Source of the DNA: Caprimulgus europaeus
Taxonomy: Eukaryota; Chordata; Aves; Caprimulgiformes; Caprimulgidae
Assembly (NCBI GenBank): GCA_907165065.1
Contig: OU015541.1
Coordinates: 3,472,001 to 3,536,000 of the forward strand
Direction of reading: 5' to 3'
Length of the DNA: 64,000 nt
A program made the translations under genes and the position numbers. A model generated the notes under the pieces. The model saw only the letters and a program-made list of their open reading frames with translations, was not told the origin of the DNA and did not search any database. Shown here piece by piece: positions 1 through 13,916 of this stretch (its first letter is position 1; every line of letters begins with the position of its first letter).

Positions 1-3000
1 TTTGTCTTTTTCCTTTCATCTAGCACTTTGGGTCATGCCATCACTTATACGCTTCAGCCCAAACAGGCAATTGCTGAGTTAAGAACCTGGAGTTCAAAGT
101 GAACCATAAACCTTAGTCTATAAGATAAATCATACAAATTACTTTACAGAAATAAATAGAACATTTGGGAGAGAGGTTATCTTCTTGCCTTCAGTTTACA
201 TCTCTAATGACTGTAAGTTCACAAATGCATTCTGTCAAGAATATAAACATTGCTTTTATTATACCAAAGACAGATATTTATTACCAACTTTTACAGTATG
301 ACCAGCCAGCTTAGAGGAAAACTCTGGAATCTGGGCAAGAATGTAGCAACTTTGTCATGATTATTATTAAATTTGTGGGCACCTTTTTTAAGGGCGATGA
401 ATGCTACTTGGTAAATCCTCACCACTTGGGTGAAACTGCAGAAATGAGGGTTTTAAACTAGTGGAAGGGCTGAGCTTTGCTAAATTTTTCTTATGCTGGT
501 GTGCAAAAATAGGTGTTTCCACACAAATATATCCAGGTGGGATTTTTCTAGAACTTTGAGCTCCTCTTTCCCTCAGTTCTCAATGATTATTTTACTGCAA
601 CCTTGCACAGGGATGTTTTTCAGGGCATGATCCTTATTCTCCTGACTGCCTTGCCAGAGGAGTTTCATTTGGATTAGGCTGTCACTCGGTCCCTTTTTCT
701 ATGGCACAGTATAATAAGGAAAAAAAAAAAGTTATTAGGTTAATAAAAAGGTTTTTGATGAAATGGGATGTCAGAGAGGTTAGGGAGATACAGAGCCAAC
801 CCCAAAGGGTGCTTGACTCCAGGATCCCAACACGGAAACGGGTCCCAGTTCCTTCTTCCTTGAAGAGCTGCCTCATCCTGCTCTGCCCAGGCCAGCACCC
901 AGACCAGATGACAGTCCCCAACAGAATAAAACCTTTTAAATTGCTTTTTGAAAAGCTCCTCCTGGAGAGCAGGGGAACAGCTTGTCTAGGATGCAGCTCT
1001 GGTACCTTGGCCAAGGCTCCCAGCCCTCAGGAGATGAGGATAAATAACATTTTTCTTGCAGGAGGTGCAGTGATGCTGTCTGAGAACCTGGCCTCTTGTC
1101 CTTACTCTGACTTTAGGATAAGGCTGGCTGGGAGAAGGTTGGGATGTCAGGGACAGGAGGTCCTGCTCACACTTGGGGTAGTCATGACATCAAGGGTTTT
1201 CATTGCCTGATGGACTCAGGGTGCTCCTGGGGAAATGAGAGAGCAGATCCAGGTCCAAAAGGATAAGAAAAAAAACCTCCCCAGGCCCTCGAGGCAGCCT
1301 TGCAGAGCAGGCAAGAGCCGTTTGGGCTCTGGTCCATCTTGTCTCACTCACCCCCTCCAAAACAAGTCCCTCTGAGCCCCAGAGAAGGTTAATTAGCAAA
1401 GCAAATGTGGGCACATTTCCATTCTCGGTGCCTGGGCTGTTTTACATAAACCCACAGGTATTTCTCAGCTCAGCCAAATCAGCACCTCTCAGGAGCCCTC
1501 TTCTTTCCCAGCAAAAGCGCCTGTTTTGGAGCAAGAGAAGAGAAAAAACTCACACCAAAAACATCATGTGCCGCATATCACTGGGCTACATGTGTTCTGT
1601 GATTGCAACAGTCATGAATAAGGTATGAGAAATTGGACATGATATTGCATTTCCTGCTCGTGCATCTGTCGGATAAGCTGTTTGGAGCCTGCTGCTCCAG
1701 CCAGAGATTGTTTCTTTCCTACATCATGGTAGTCACGGTGTCTCTGGTCGGTTGGGCTAAGTTGTGTCTGGTAAAGGAAGGAAGGGAAAGAAAATTTTAA
1801 ATGAAAAAAAAAGGGGGGCATGTTGAAGACAGAAGTGTTTAAGCCTGGACACGCCTGCGAGCATGTGTGTGACACATTCATGGGCTGATTTGTCCAAAGC
1901 AGGGATGTAAAATCTGTGCCCCCAGTTGCACTCAGCAAATCAAAGGGTGGAAGAATGAAGGAATTCCTCAGCTCTGGCTATGCCTGCAGATCTTGCCCAA
2001 ATGTTGCTGATGTTCCACTTCCCATCCCCGTGGTGGGGCTTGGAGGAGCTGTTGGGAAATCTGGGGTGCAGATCCCACTGTGGATTTCACGTCTCCAGTG
2101 CCCCCCAGATCCTCACCATGGGAATCTAGGGTTGGCACTGAGCACTGGGAGGATGGGAAGGTTGCTCATGGGTCCTCAGTGCTGTTGAGAGCAAATCCAT
2201 CACTGGTCAGGAGAGCTCGAGGCTTCTGCCCCTGTATTGCATCCAGCCAGGAAGCAGATGGCAGTGGAGGGGAGAGGAAGGACCATCAGGGTTTGGGCAC
2301 GGGTGGGTTTCTGGGTGAGGAGCAGGCAGGGATGTGAAGGGGCAATGGGAGGCTACAGGGCTGCACCTCCAGGACAGCGTCAGCAAGTGGTGGCAGCCCT
2401 GGTGTCACCTGTGTCCCCAATGCCACCACACCCAGGTCTCCTCTCCTGGCCCCATGGGGACATGGTGGGATGTGTCAGCCCCACTATATCTCCCCTTGCA
2501 CCTTTGTGCTTCGCATGCAGGGGCTGCAATAGAGACGAGAACCTCACCTCTGCCACACAAACCCAGGGGATCACTTAAAAACCTTTCCCAGTGGAGGGAC
2601 AACTCGGCTCTCTCCCAGCGATGTGCCAGAGGGTGTTTTGATAAACTGATCATATCCACAGCTCAAGTGGATGAGGGTTTCTGGAGAAAGTCCAGGGATT
2701 TTCTGCTCCATGTGACATCTCTCACACAAACTCCTCCCTTCCTTTCCAAGCAGAAGTGTCATTTTCCTTCTCTTTCCTTACCTTTTTTTTTCCAGAGGGA
2801 ATTAGGACATGGAGTAGGAAGAAACAGAAACAAACAAACAAAAAGCCAAAAGAAATTATTTTTGCATTGAATCATGCAGGAAAAGGCATGCTCCTTCCAA
2901 ATGGAACCAAACAGCCAAGGAAATTCTGAGAAAAGTGGGATTTAATGGGAAAATGCACAGAACAAAATGGATTTTCTTTCATCAGAGAGACATTCTGCAG

Positions 3001-6000
3001 AAAGGGCTGTGACTTCTCCAGCAGCCCCGCTCCTGTGCAGCCTGCCACGAGCACGGGGACCATGGGCATAGCCACAGCCCAGTCCCCACCTCCATCCTCG
3101 AGATCACCCTTCGTGGAGAACTCAACTTACCATGCTCTCACTGTAACCTGTGCATTAACCTTATATTAATATAGAGTTTTATTTCGGTTTAAATGGTGTC
3201 TCTGGGCTCTTCATTACTTGATTGCTCAGTTGGAAGCACCAACAAATAATTTGCATTTTAGCAAACAACTGAGAGTAGGAGCATATTAATTGCATCTCTG
3301 ATGTCGTGTCTGTGGTGCAATAAACCCTTTTCCTTGGGAGACCCAGACATCTCCAGCTATTTCCCTGAAGTCCTCCCTTTCTGTTGCACTGGAGCCATCC
3401 TCTCAAGGGCTCTTTTCTCACTCTGGACTTTCCAGAATGATAAATTAATTATGACTTGCATTAAAACCAGCGCATCTTAATATGAGCTCTGTCAAAATCG
3501 CAGATGAATGAGGTATCTGATGAACACAGTGAAAACTTCTCTCCATTGAAGCCATTTATAACACACAAGAATGCCAGGATTAGAGCAGTTGTAATAAACA
3601 GGCCAGGACAACAGTGATTAGGCACGAAATTCAACAAGAGTAAATGTTTTAATACAATGGTTTATACAAGAAGTAGTATAAAACGAAATCTCACAAGCAT
3701 GTTACCTGAATGAGAAATGAAAATAGAGCCTCAAATAGTAATAACAATGTAAAACAATTTGTGAAGCCTTTTTTGAGCAGCACCCTGGTTAGATTCCAAA
3801 GAAAATACATGCAAAAAACATTCAAAATCCCATGCATTACATTGACTTTGGCCAGCTCCCAGCTCTTGAGTAGAAAGCTTTCTCCCAAAGTTTTGCAAGT
3901 AAAACAAGTTCTTTGAATGAGGGCCTGATCCTGCCAGCTGCTGAGCATCCTCTGTTCTAACTGAGGTCATTGACATCTATGGTTTGTAGGATAGATCTAA
4001 TACATAGGTCAAAAAATATCATCCAATAATGAAATCCATCATATCACATAAAAATTAAACTCTCAGGATCCACCCCTTAGTTGTGTAATGCTTTTTATTT
4101 TTTTTTAATGAAAAATATCAGAGATTTGGATGCTTAAGTCACTGCTGGAAACTGTTCCTGCATCTGAAAGAGTGGCCATGAGGCCCACATAACTGGACAG
4201 TCACTCTCAAGGTTAGGGCCAATCTCTCCTTGCTCCACTTGTGGGAGCAGCCTGATGCTTGGAAGCTGCTTCTGGAAATGCTCCTGCACACGAGCAGCCC
4301 CTTCGCCTCCGAGCACCGTGCAGGATTGGGCTCTGAGCCCTTAATCCCTGCGGTAAGAAGTGGAACACTGCACACAAGATGTAGCAACAAACCAGATTTA
4401 GTTCAAGGTTAGTCTCCAGAACCCTTATCTGATCCCTGACAGTAATTTATCACGCAGAACCCATCATTAGTGTCAAGCTGTTTTATTACCCACTAACTTA
4501 ACACTGTTTTACCAAGAGTCAAGTGTGATGTCACTCATGTTAAAGTAATTTACAGCTAATAGATATGAGGTAGGAGTCAATGTTGGCTTACTGAGTTCCT
4601 TTCATGCTCCTTTCATTTTGCCCAGTAAGCAAACGAGAGAGCAGGGAGAGGCAGTAATCAGGAGGAAACCATCCCCACACGTGTGTGCCCATGCACTCAC
4701 AGAGGAGCTTTAACATTTCCCAGCGTCTTTTCACTTCAAATACGAGAATTCATCCATATACATGGACTCTAATATTGCAGAATTGGAATGGCCAGTAAGA
4801 TTTAAGAGACAATAATGAATAATCTGGTTTGTGGGACAAGAAATGTATGATGCTTTGATCACGTTGAAGCTCCAGCACATCAGCAGAGAGGAAATCCCTC
4901 CTGGAGTTGCATCATGTACCCTCAAAACCTATGAAATCTGTCTCACCAGGAAAGAGTAAGCCCAGGCTGATTTGTCATTCCCTTCTCAGCAGTATTGATT
5001 GTCAGAGTGAAAGTTCCCTTCATTTGGAACATGAAGAGAAGTTACAGAAACCTCAATAACGGGCATTGTTACAAAAAACGGAGACGCGTGCGTATGAACA
5101 TTGTTTTCCTTCCCTGCCTTCCCCTTCTCTCCAGCCAATTCTGTTCAGTCTTAAGGTCAACCCCAGTGCAAGCTGTGTTTATAAGAGAATACATTTCCCA
5201 TTTCCAAGCACTTGCCATCTCCTCTAATGAATCCTCCTGCTGACATCTCCAGGATCCATATTCTTAGCCCACCAGACAATCAGAGATAATCCTGACTAAT
5301 GTGTATATATTCAAAGAGGTTTATTGTGGAGAATTGTACATTTGGGATAAGGGAAAGGGCATCTTGTATCAGTCCACCTCTCCAATTTTATACCCATTAA
5401 AAACATTTTAAATCACTGTATCTGCTTTTATTTCCCCTGGAAGTTCCTAAACTCTGGGCTATTTGCATGGTGACTTCAAATGGAGGTGTGGCCCTTCAAG
5501 ACACTGCAGAAAAGACAGAGAAGGTCTCTAGGGATTAAATTTTAACAGTTGTTGGGATCTCAGGTAAATATCTTGCTCTGACAACACACCTGGACTGTAA
5601 ATCATTGGAGCATCACTTTTGTCAGCCCTGTCAATAACTGTCCTGGTCTGTAAATTCTGTTTGATCAAACAACTCTTGGAAACACAGGATTTCAATGGTG
5701 ACCTCGGCTTCAACCCGCAGCACCAATTGTATGCAGATTGGCCAATGTCCTCTGAAAGGAAGACCCTGACATTTGGCTGTGGGAAGGGGCCAGCAGACCA
5801 GATGTGGGGCTGAAGGTTTGGCACAGCTGGACAATGGCAAAACTCTACCTAGAGATTGGCCTGGGTACAGTCAGGTGGGATATACACACTCAGAATTCTC
5901 TTCCCTTCCATGGGGAGCTGAACAAAGTCTTGCCAGGACTTCTGCATATCTTTGCTCACTTAAAATCGTTCCAGTGGTTCCTTGTAACACATGGCTTTGC

Positions 6001-9000
6001 TCAGCTTGTTTCTGTGAAATCTCAAGAGTGAGCAGGAGATTGCAAGAGGCCCATTGCCACGTCCTGCCCCGTTCTGCTGCTTTGACCACAGAACTGGTAG
6101 GTCTCCACTGCATGAGGAGAAGGCAGCTGGGTAAGACCAGCTATGGTCCTGCCTAAAACTCATGTGGTGCAAAGCTCAGGGTCTGGCTTAACTTTGTATT
6201 TGCTACTCCAGAGAAACAAGAAAAATCTCTCCACTCCTTCTTCCCAATTCCAGAGCATTCAACCATGAAAGCCACCATGTCTCTTGGGCAGCTTAGGTGC
6301 CCAGATAGCAAAAGAGGTACTTTGCTCACCATGCTGCCTCTCCACCACCTTTCCAGCTAATTGGAGCCACGTTTTCATGCCAAAGCAGATGAAAAATGTA
6401 GCAAGTGAGGGCTAAGAGGTTGCTGAGAAGGTGAAAAATGAGGCTAGGAGAGGTCAGAGATGCAGCCGAAGAGATGGAGAGAAACGGGAAGGGGAGATCC
6501 GTGAGGTGGAGAAGATTTGCTGACGCAAACCAAGGCAGTTCAGATGTGGCAGAGAAGCTGTGAAAGGAAAGCACAGCCTGCAAAAGCAGTGAGCAAAGGC
6601 AGGAAAAATATTGGGCATAGGGGTATTAAAATTAAGCGTAGCAAAGCAATGCAGGGAACATTATATTTAGTTCTAGTAGATAGGAAGGGCTGCACCATTC
6701 ATTTGTCACATCCTTTCAGTACCTTGCTTATGAGAAGTCACAGTGCCATCTCTCCCTCATGGAAGATTATTTTTAGACACATAAAATATATAAGAAGAAA
6801 GGTGCAAAATGAAAATTAGCCCATAATGCAGATAGTGTCCCAAATTCATCCCTGGGGCATCTGTGTTAACTTCAGTAGAAGACTTCCACCAGTGATTAAT
6901 TCAGACCTGTATTTATAAGTGCACATCTGGGTAATGCAGGGGGGTTGAGTCAATAACTTCACACCAAGACTGCAATGGGAAAAATGAGCTTCTAGTTATA
7001 GATACCAAAAAGAAGAGGACAAGGAGCATTAATATCACAGCTGACTTTGGGCAGAAGTTTTATGGGATGTGAAAGTTTGTTCCTGTTGTGGTAGTTAAAT
7101 AAAACTCCACTAAGTAAAATGAGGAGGAGTCAAGTTTTGGGACTGTGCACCTCCTGGGCCTCAGAATTGAATCCATGGAGCCTCCTGATTAAAAAAACAG
7201 ACTTCTATAGCACTTCAGACCTTGGAAGAAGAAACCATCTTCTGTGTAGCCAGATTCTCAAGTGGTTGGATTGACTAAGCACTTAACATATTACTATCTA
7301 TTTTTTAAATCCAAAATTTCTCACCTCCATCTACTCTGTACAGACATCAAATATTTTTTTAAAAGGGAGATCTGGATTCAGACTAGCTATAAAAACCTCA
7401 ACTGGTTTATCCCCCTGTGATGCAGGTTCTTCCTGGCCTGAAGTGACATGCAGCAGAGGACAGGTGGACCCACTTGCAACCAACAGTCCTCCAAACCCTT
7501 CCCACACTTCCCTCCAAGCGAGCAAGCACAAAGAGCCAGCAGTGTCTCCAGATGGAGAAGGGGCTGTAGAAACCATGAGGATGGGAACACAGGTACAGCC
7601 TGTCTGCAGGGAGGTTTGTGTAGGGGATAAGTGCTCCCAGAAGGTTTGTCTCTGTTCTTTGGGTAATTTTGGAAGACATGCCTCCAAGAGAGACCCATGT
7701 TCAGGAGCCATGGACCATCCAAAACCTATAACCCAAATACTAGGGTGAGTGAACACCCTCCCATTTTCCAGATATGGAGTTTAATGTTGTATAGGGGGAA
7801 AAAAAAAGTCTTTCCACCAAGAAGGCTGGTTGGCACAGTCAACGAGGAAGCAGGGGCAGAGCGCCAAGTCAGACAACTTCTTGGTCTCCTACTTTTCTCC
7901 CAGGTAGATGAACTCCTAAAAGTCATGGCACTCTTAAAGAACAATGAATTTAAGGGTCTCCATTCTCTCCAACTGGGTTTTTTTAAAAAAAAATTCTTTA
8001 GATCTCCCCATTTCCAGTTTCTCCTCCACAGCCCACATAGCAAGGCTTTTTGTTTATGAGAACACTGCTGTTGATATTACATCTCATGACTCCAGAGTCT
8101 GAAGCTTTATGGAAAAACACCCAGTATCACGGGACTTGAAACAAAAAAATGAGCTCATACCCCAAAGATGTCCAACTGGGAGATTCCACTTTATGGGAAC
8201 GCTCTATGAAGGTCTGCAAGTGACTTGGGCACCAGCATCCCATCTCCCAGCATTTAGCAGTAACGTAATGGTCCCAATTTCCTTCCTTGGCACGGAAAGA
8301 GCAAGATCCTTTGCATGTTCCTCCCAACCAAGCAACAACCAGGTTACATCATGACTTTGGTGGCCGAAGCTCCTCGTTTGCCTCCCTCCCCCACCCCAGG
8401 AACAATGGCTAACTGTTCTTTTTCCATCTATAAATTTGTCTGAGTTAACAGTTCCCAAGATCTGGCAGCAAGCTGGAGCTGGGAGTGAGCTGAGAGATAG
8501 GAGAGTGACAGTCTGAAATGAAACACAGAGCTGCTGGGCCTGCAGCCGTCAGACAGGAGCCTGGCTCCCTCCCTTAAAGATTAGCGAGACTCCTTCGCTG
8601 GAGCCCTCCGCATTCCCCAAAATCCTAGCAACAAAGTGCTGTCTCTCAGCCGCCAATGAATCATGTGAATTTAACCTTTCACCTGGCCACAAGGAGGTTA
8701 ATATACCAAAATAGCCTTTTTTTCTTCTTCTTTTTTCTTTCCCCATTTATTGCCCGTAATGGCATTGGGGAGCGTGGTGGAAATCCTGCACAGCTCAGAG
8801 CTCTTGGCTAGCTGGCTTCTGCCAAGACCAGGTTGGCATCACCAACACTGAGCACATGAGCTCAAGTTTAGTCAGGGAAATAGTTTCCATTTCACATTAT
8901 GGAAGACTTTTTGCCTGGCCAGCTCGCTCTGCCCTCCAGCTTCAACCCTACAAGCATTTACTTGCACAATAAATAGTCTATACACGGTGTCCCCCAGCGG

Positions 9001-10200
9001 GTCTCCATGGCCAGAACTGGAATCACTGGCTGCTCCTCCCCGCTGCTGCCCATGGCTAAACTCCTGGAGAATTTCCTAAGTGGGGTCAAGTCCTCACCCC
9101 ATGCGAGGTTCTGAGCTCCTCCTGGGGCTGGATATCCTTGTCCTTTGGGTTTGGGGCGAAGTTGGAGCCCACAGATTCCCTCATCAAGTAAATTTTGAGA
9201 CCACAGTGTGACCATCTGCAAAAAAAAAGGTGGTTTATCCTTCATGGGGTACCCCAAGCAGCGAGTGCAGCCCTGTCCTGTGCCCATTGCCCCTGCCACC
9301 CTCAGCTCAAGGATTTCATGACTGCTCTGAAGTTTGATGCTTTCTGTTAAATCAGCCTAGAAGGAAAATGAATTTAAAATCTTTGGGGTCAAAACGGCAC
9401 AAGTAAAGGTCACATTTAGGTGGCACGTGCCAAGTTACCCATCTTAGGGGGCACACAGTCTGCAGTTTGTACCCTCTAAAGACTGAAGGAAGTGGGGTGA
9501 TGTGTGGAGCTGTTGTTGGTTCGTGAGCACCTTGAGGAATGGCTGAGACTGGAGCAACCCCATACAGCAAGTCCACAGGGGACAGCAAGAGACAGCAGCT
9601 CTATGTGACCTCTTTTATTTTCCGTGCCAGTGAAAGTCTTATGAGCTCAGGAATAAAACAGGATCTCAGAGGAAGAACGGGAAAGATTTTAAATGCTTCC
9701 CCCACCCGCCTCTCCCAGTCCCCTTTCCTGAGAGCCACTACCACATGCATATAACAGCAGATAAATATTCTTTGGTGAAGTCCGTTGTTTATTTAACCCT
9801 TTGGGACACAGCTCTCTGTGTCTCCCCTCACTCCTCCAGGCACAAAACCCTGGGGCAGCTCAGTCCTTGCCCACAGCCCCTCTCTGGCTGGGGCCTCCCC
9901 CAGCCCTGGCCGTGTCCATCACTTTTCTCTCCAGCTCTGCCCTACGGATCAGCCTGGCCTTGGCCACAGGAGGTACCTGAGCTCGGTCCGTAGGCAGGGG
10001 CCATCCCATTCCTCAGAGACTGGGTAGGAAGGGGCTGGGGGAGGATGGAGGGAAGGAGGGATGTGGGCCAAGGGATGGGGACCACGGATGCGGTCTGGGG
10101 GATGCAGACCTGGGGATGCAGACCCCACCAGTCCCCTCCTGTTGATTCCCCAATGTTTGCAGCCCACCAGGCTGGGGCAGGTGCTGATCTCTTCTCCCTG
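1..10200. other. Upstream intergenic DNA, no gene recognised
   Basis: There are only short open frames without recognisable domains or conserved splice structure. No CR1 fragment is obvious here. Three stretches look like possible regulatory DNA from motif density: about 3440-3640, 4440-4600 and 8400-8760. The miR-1 and miR-133a mature sequences expected upstream of GATA5 in other vertebrates were looked for on both strands and not seen. Confidence 0.7.
8400..8760. promoter_or_regulatory. Candidate distal enhancer about 6.5 kb upstream of the GATA5 ATG
   Basis: This repeat-free stretch has closely packed sites: GTTAAC (8444-8449), CCAAT (8653-8657), a CACCTG E-box within TTTCACCTGG, GGTTAATATACC (8696-8707, HNF1-half-like) and CCAAAATAGC (8706-8715, one base from a CArG box). 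The combination suits a cardiac or endoderm element. Conservation could not be tested. Confidence 0.3.
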
Positions 10201-10207
10201 GCCATCA

Positions 10208-10482
10208 ATACCAGGAGCAGAGGAAATGGCAGGAAGATGTGGCAGGGGAGGGTGAGGTTGGCCATGAGGAAAAGGTTCTTGAGGCAGAGGGTTGTGGAAC
10301 ACTGGAACAGGCTCCCCAGGGAGGTGCTCATGGCACCAAGGTGACAAGATTCCAGCAGCATTTGGCCAAGGCCCTCAGACACATGGTGTGAATGTTGGGA
10401 TTGTCCTGTGCAGGGACAAGAGTTGGACTGATGATCCTTGTGGATCCTTCCAACTCACAACATTCAATGATTCTGTGATTCT
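10208..10482 (+). mobile_element. CR1 LINE 3' fragment
   Basis: This fragment matches the 3' part of avian CR1, including the GGAACAGGCTCCCCAGGGAG motif, the GGTTGTCCTGTGCAGGGACA-type region and a TTCCAACTCA...ATTCTGTGATTCT tail. It is 5' truncated, and its ORF2 protein region is absent. It is close in sequence to the copy at about 53671-53916 and lies in the same orientation. Confidence 0.85.
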
Positions 10483-10723
10483 AACATTGGGGTTCACTGT
10501 CCGTGGCACCACCAAGGGCAGTGGGCTGTGAGCTGCCTCCGAGCCCCAGGGGAGGATGCTGCAGCCTGTGGGAGGCACAGGGAGGAAAGGGGATGTATTT
10601 AATTAATTGACACCTCTCGATGCACCGAGAGGGAGCATGAATCCATGTTCGGGGTGCGCCTGGCCCCTCCCCTGCCCGGTGCAGCAGGACGGGGTCTGTT
10701 TCTGCCCTCCTCCCTCCACTTTC

Positions 10724-10777
10724 CTTGGTTTTCCCTTGGTTTTCCCTTGGTTTTTCTTTTGGGGGGGGGGGGGGGGG
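10724..10777 (+). repeat. Pyrimidine-biased tandem repeat followed by a 17-G run
   Basis: Three copies of an 11-bp TTGGTTTTCCC-type unit run into an uninterrupted G tract at 10761-10777. This forms a sharp strand asymmetry and could adopt a G-quadruplex. Such runs are often mis-sized by sequencing. Confidence 0.8.
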
Positions 10778-11210
10778 AGTTGGGAAGGGAGGTGTCAAAA
10801 CCCCCCTTGGAGACCGTGCAGGACGCTCCCACGAGTCCACCCCCACGCAAGGCTCACAAATCAGGCAGAGTGGGATTAGAATGTAGGGGCCGGGGCGCCG
10901 GGGAGTCTGTCGCGGCCCGGGGGAGCCTCACCTGAGGGGCCAGGGGTCCCTCGGGACCCGCTCCGGCCGTGCTCGGACCCAACCGGATCCGAGGATGGGG
11001 GAGGATGGGGAGAGGGGATCCCATGCTAGCCCCCTCCCTCCTGCAAAATGTGTCCGTATGCCTTAGGAAAAGCAGGGCCAGGTCCGACCCAGCCCGCCTA
11101 ACGGACAGGGAGCCCGGGGAGGGATGTGCACCGGTAGAAAAGCTTTCGGAGGGGACCGTCGGGGTGACACCGGGCTGTCCCGCCTGTCCCTGCTCCGGAC
11201 GGGGCTGGCA

Positions 11211-11273
11211 GGGAGGGTCTGTCCCCTTCTCGGGAGGGTCTGTGCCCTCCTCGGGGGGTCTGTTCCCTTCTCC
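11211..11273 (+). repeat. Three tandem 21-bp units in the CpG island
   Basis: The units start at 11211, 11232 and 11253 and follow the pattern GGGAGGGTCTGTSCCCTYCTC with a few changes. This is a small minisatellite-like array. Confidence 0.8.
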
Positions 11274-12390
11274 GCAGTGTCCGGTGCTTGGTTTTGCGCC
11301 CGTCTAAGCCTCGCCGTGAGCTGAGATGTCCGGAGCCCTGTGCCTGGGGGGTACCCTCAGTGGGGCAGGGACACCCTGCCTGTCCCCGCGGGTGGGTGCC
11401 CGCACAGCCCGGGATCCCCATGTCCCGCACCCCGGTGTGACTTCCCCGGGCGCAGTGCGAGGGCTGCGGATGGGACGTCACCGCTGGCACCGGGGCCACG
11501 CTGGCACCTTCCCTAAAGCACCTAAAAAGATGCTTTAACTAAAGCATCACCCGCGGCGGGTCTTCCTCAACTCAGGACCCCCGCACCCTCCGCCTGACCC
11601 CTGGTTACCGAGCGCAGCCCAAACTTTTACAAACACCTAAACCCCGTGGGCAGCCCCACGCAGGTCTCGCGGGTGGGTGGCACCAGCCCGGGCCAGTGCC
11701 TTGCTGTGTCAGCGACTGTCACGGGAGATGCTGGAAACCCCCCCTGTGTCGGAGCACCTGCCCGCAGCAAGAACCTCCCGTGGAACCCACCGCCCCTCAC
11801 CGCGGCCTCGGGTCTCCGTTGCCCGGTGGGGAGAGATCCAGGCAGCATCGGCACCATCGGGAGCTGAGCTAACGCTGCCGCGGGGAGAAAGTGGGCTGAA
11901 AAGTGGTAAAAAAAAAAAATTTAAAAAACAAAAATAATAATTAAAAATCCCCCAACAAACAAACCAGCCGGATGGGTCTGAACGCAGCCACACAACACGT
12001 CCACGGGCAGGTTTTCGCGCACGGTAGTTTCCTCCGATGTGAACGTGTTTCTCGGGGTAAATCCCTCCGGATTTCAGCAGCGCCTCGTTTCTTTCAAGGT
12101 TTTCACATTTATTTGAACACCAGGAGCGATCGGAGCGGGCAGTTCGCATGCATTAAAAAAAAAATAAAAAAAATAAAAAAGAATAAATCACATTTAACAC
12201 CTTGAAATTGTAAAGCCTGGAAACCCACGCGTCCCCACGGCTTCACCCCGCTTTTAACAACCGAAACGAAACGAAGGAACCCCCGGCCGTGGCTCAGCCA
12301 CGGACACGAAGGGATTTGGGCTCCTTTTCCGCGGGGACGTTTCTGTCCGTACTACCGCGGGGCTCGCTGAGCAGCAACCTACCTGGGCTG

Positions 12391-12590
12391 CTATTTTATT
12401 TTCCTATCTTATTTTTTTCTTTTTTTTTATCCTCTTTTTAACTTTGTTTGTAATTTGTTAAATATTTTTCTTTATTTTTTTCTTTAATGTTTTTCTTTAT
12501 TTTTTTCTTTTTTCTTTTTAAAATTTTGTTGATTTTTTTCTTTTTTAATTAGTTTTTCCTATTTTCTTTATTTTTTTTTCCCCCTCTTTT
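12391..12590. repeat. T-rich low-complexity block
   Basis: About 200 bp is nearly all T with interspersed A and C, and it splits the CpG island. No A-tailed retrocopy or coding match is visible on the other strand. Confidence 0.8.
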
Positions 12591-13916
12591 GCTCTGAGGG
12601 CATAGGGATACCCTGCGAGCCGTCAACAGCCTCTTTCTCCAGCAAATAAATACATCTCCAGCCAGTTGCGTTGCATTATTCCGAGGGAAATAGCTGGCAT
12701 TCCTGCACCAGTTTATTTTGGAGCTGAAATTTCCCACCCTTCCCGCAGCTCTGGTCCCAGAGGAGACGGGGGCTGGACGGGCTCCCTCGGGCGCCGGGAC
12801 CCCCGCTCCGGGCAGCGCTCCGCGGGGTTGCGGGAGGGCTCCCGGGGCCGAGCAGGGTCTGATCCCGTCGGTAGAGGCCTGCGGGGAGCAAAGCTCTGTC
12901 CTCCCGTGGTGACACTCGCCGAAGCTTTTTTTTTTTTTCTTTATTTCTCTATTTCTTCGAGGAGGAAAGAGTCGGCGCTTTGGAGGCAAAACCCAAGAAC
13001 GATGAAATTATTTCCTCTCTCCGGTGGCGGGTGAGGACCGACCCCGCTGTCCAGCACCGGAGGAGAATTAAATCGACCGAATTACCCTGGTTATGCGGGG
13101 ACTAAGGGCTCCTTCCCCACCTTCTCCGGGCCGCGCCGGCGGGGAAAAGTGGGGAAAGGGCTTTTGTCCCCGTCGCAAGGGCACAGCCGCTCGGCCAGGG
13201 GGGCTGCAGGGAGAAGGACCCTCTCCCCGGGGAACTGCAGAGCCTCTGCAAGCGGGGCAACCCGGAACGGCCCCGACGGGACGATGAGGGCCTGGAGCGT
13301 TGCCCTCCGGAGCGGCCCGGCCGGGCAGAGACTCGGGGAACGGCCGGACCGGGCAGGCTGCAAGCGGTGCCCCAGCTTCAGCGGGACCGGGGGCGGCTTG
13401 AGAAAGGCAGGGGGAGGGCGGGCTGATGAGACACCCCCCCCTTCCCGTTAGTAGGGGGTTTTATGGCAAAGCATCCCCGGGGCTCTGGCTTGGGGGAGAA
13501 AACCGCCCCGACCCCCCCGCGGGGAAGACTTCGGTGTGTTCCCCCCCGGGATGGAGGGGGGCATCGCCTGCCGACGGGGTGTCGGGGCGACCCCCAGAAA
13601 CAGTGAGAGGCCCTTCAAGGAGGGAGGCACCCCCACCCCTCCCCGAGGGGCGGGCGGACACCTCCAGCCCTGCGAGGAGGGGGCAGCCGGCGGGTCCTGA
13701 GCACCCTCGGGGGTTTCATCCAGTCCCCGCTCCTCTCGGTGCCCGCGGACCCGCTCCAGGGACGAGGCGGCGAGTGCGTCCCCCGCGCCGGGAGCGGAAC
13801 CGGTGGGATTTGTCCCGTGTCCGTCACCCCCCGCCCCTAGGTGCCCAACCCCCGCCGGGACCGGGGCTGCCCCGCCGGCCGTCACGTGGGCCGGGCTGCA
13901 CCGGGGCCGCCGTAAA

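Noticed and set aside
1-10200. miR-1-1 and miR-133a-2 hairpins expected upstream of GATA5
   Set aside because: I scanned by eye for the mature sequences and their reverse complements and did not find them. They probably lie further upstream.
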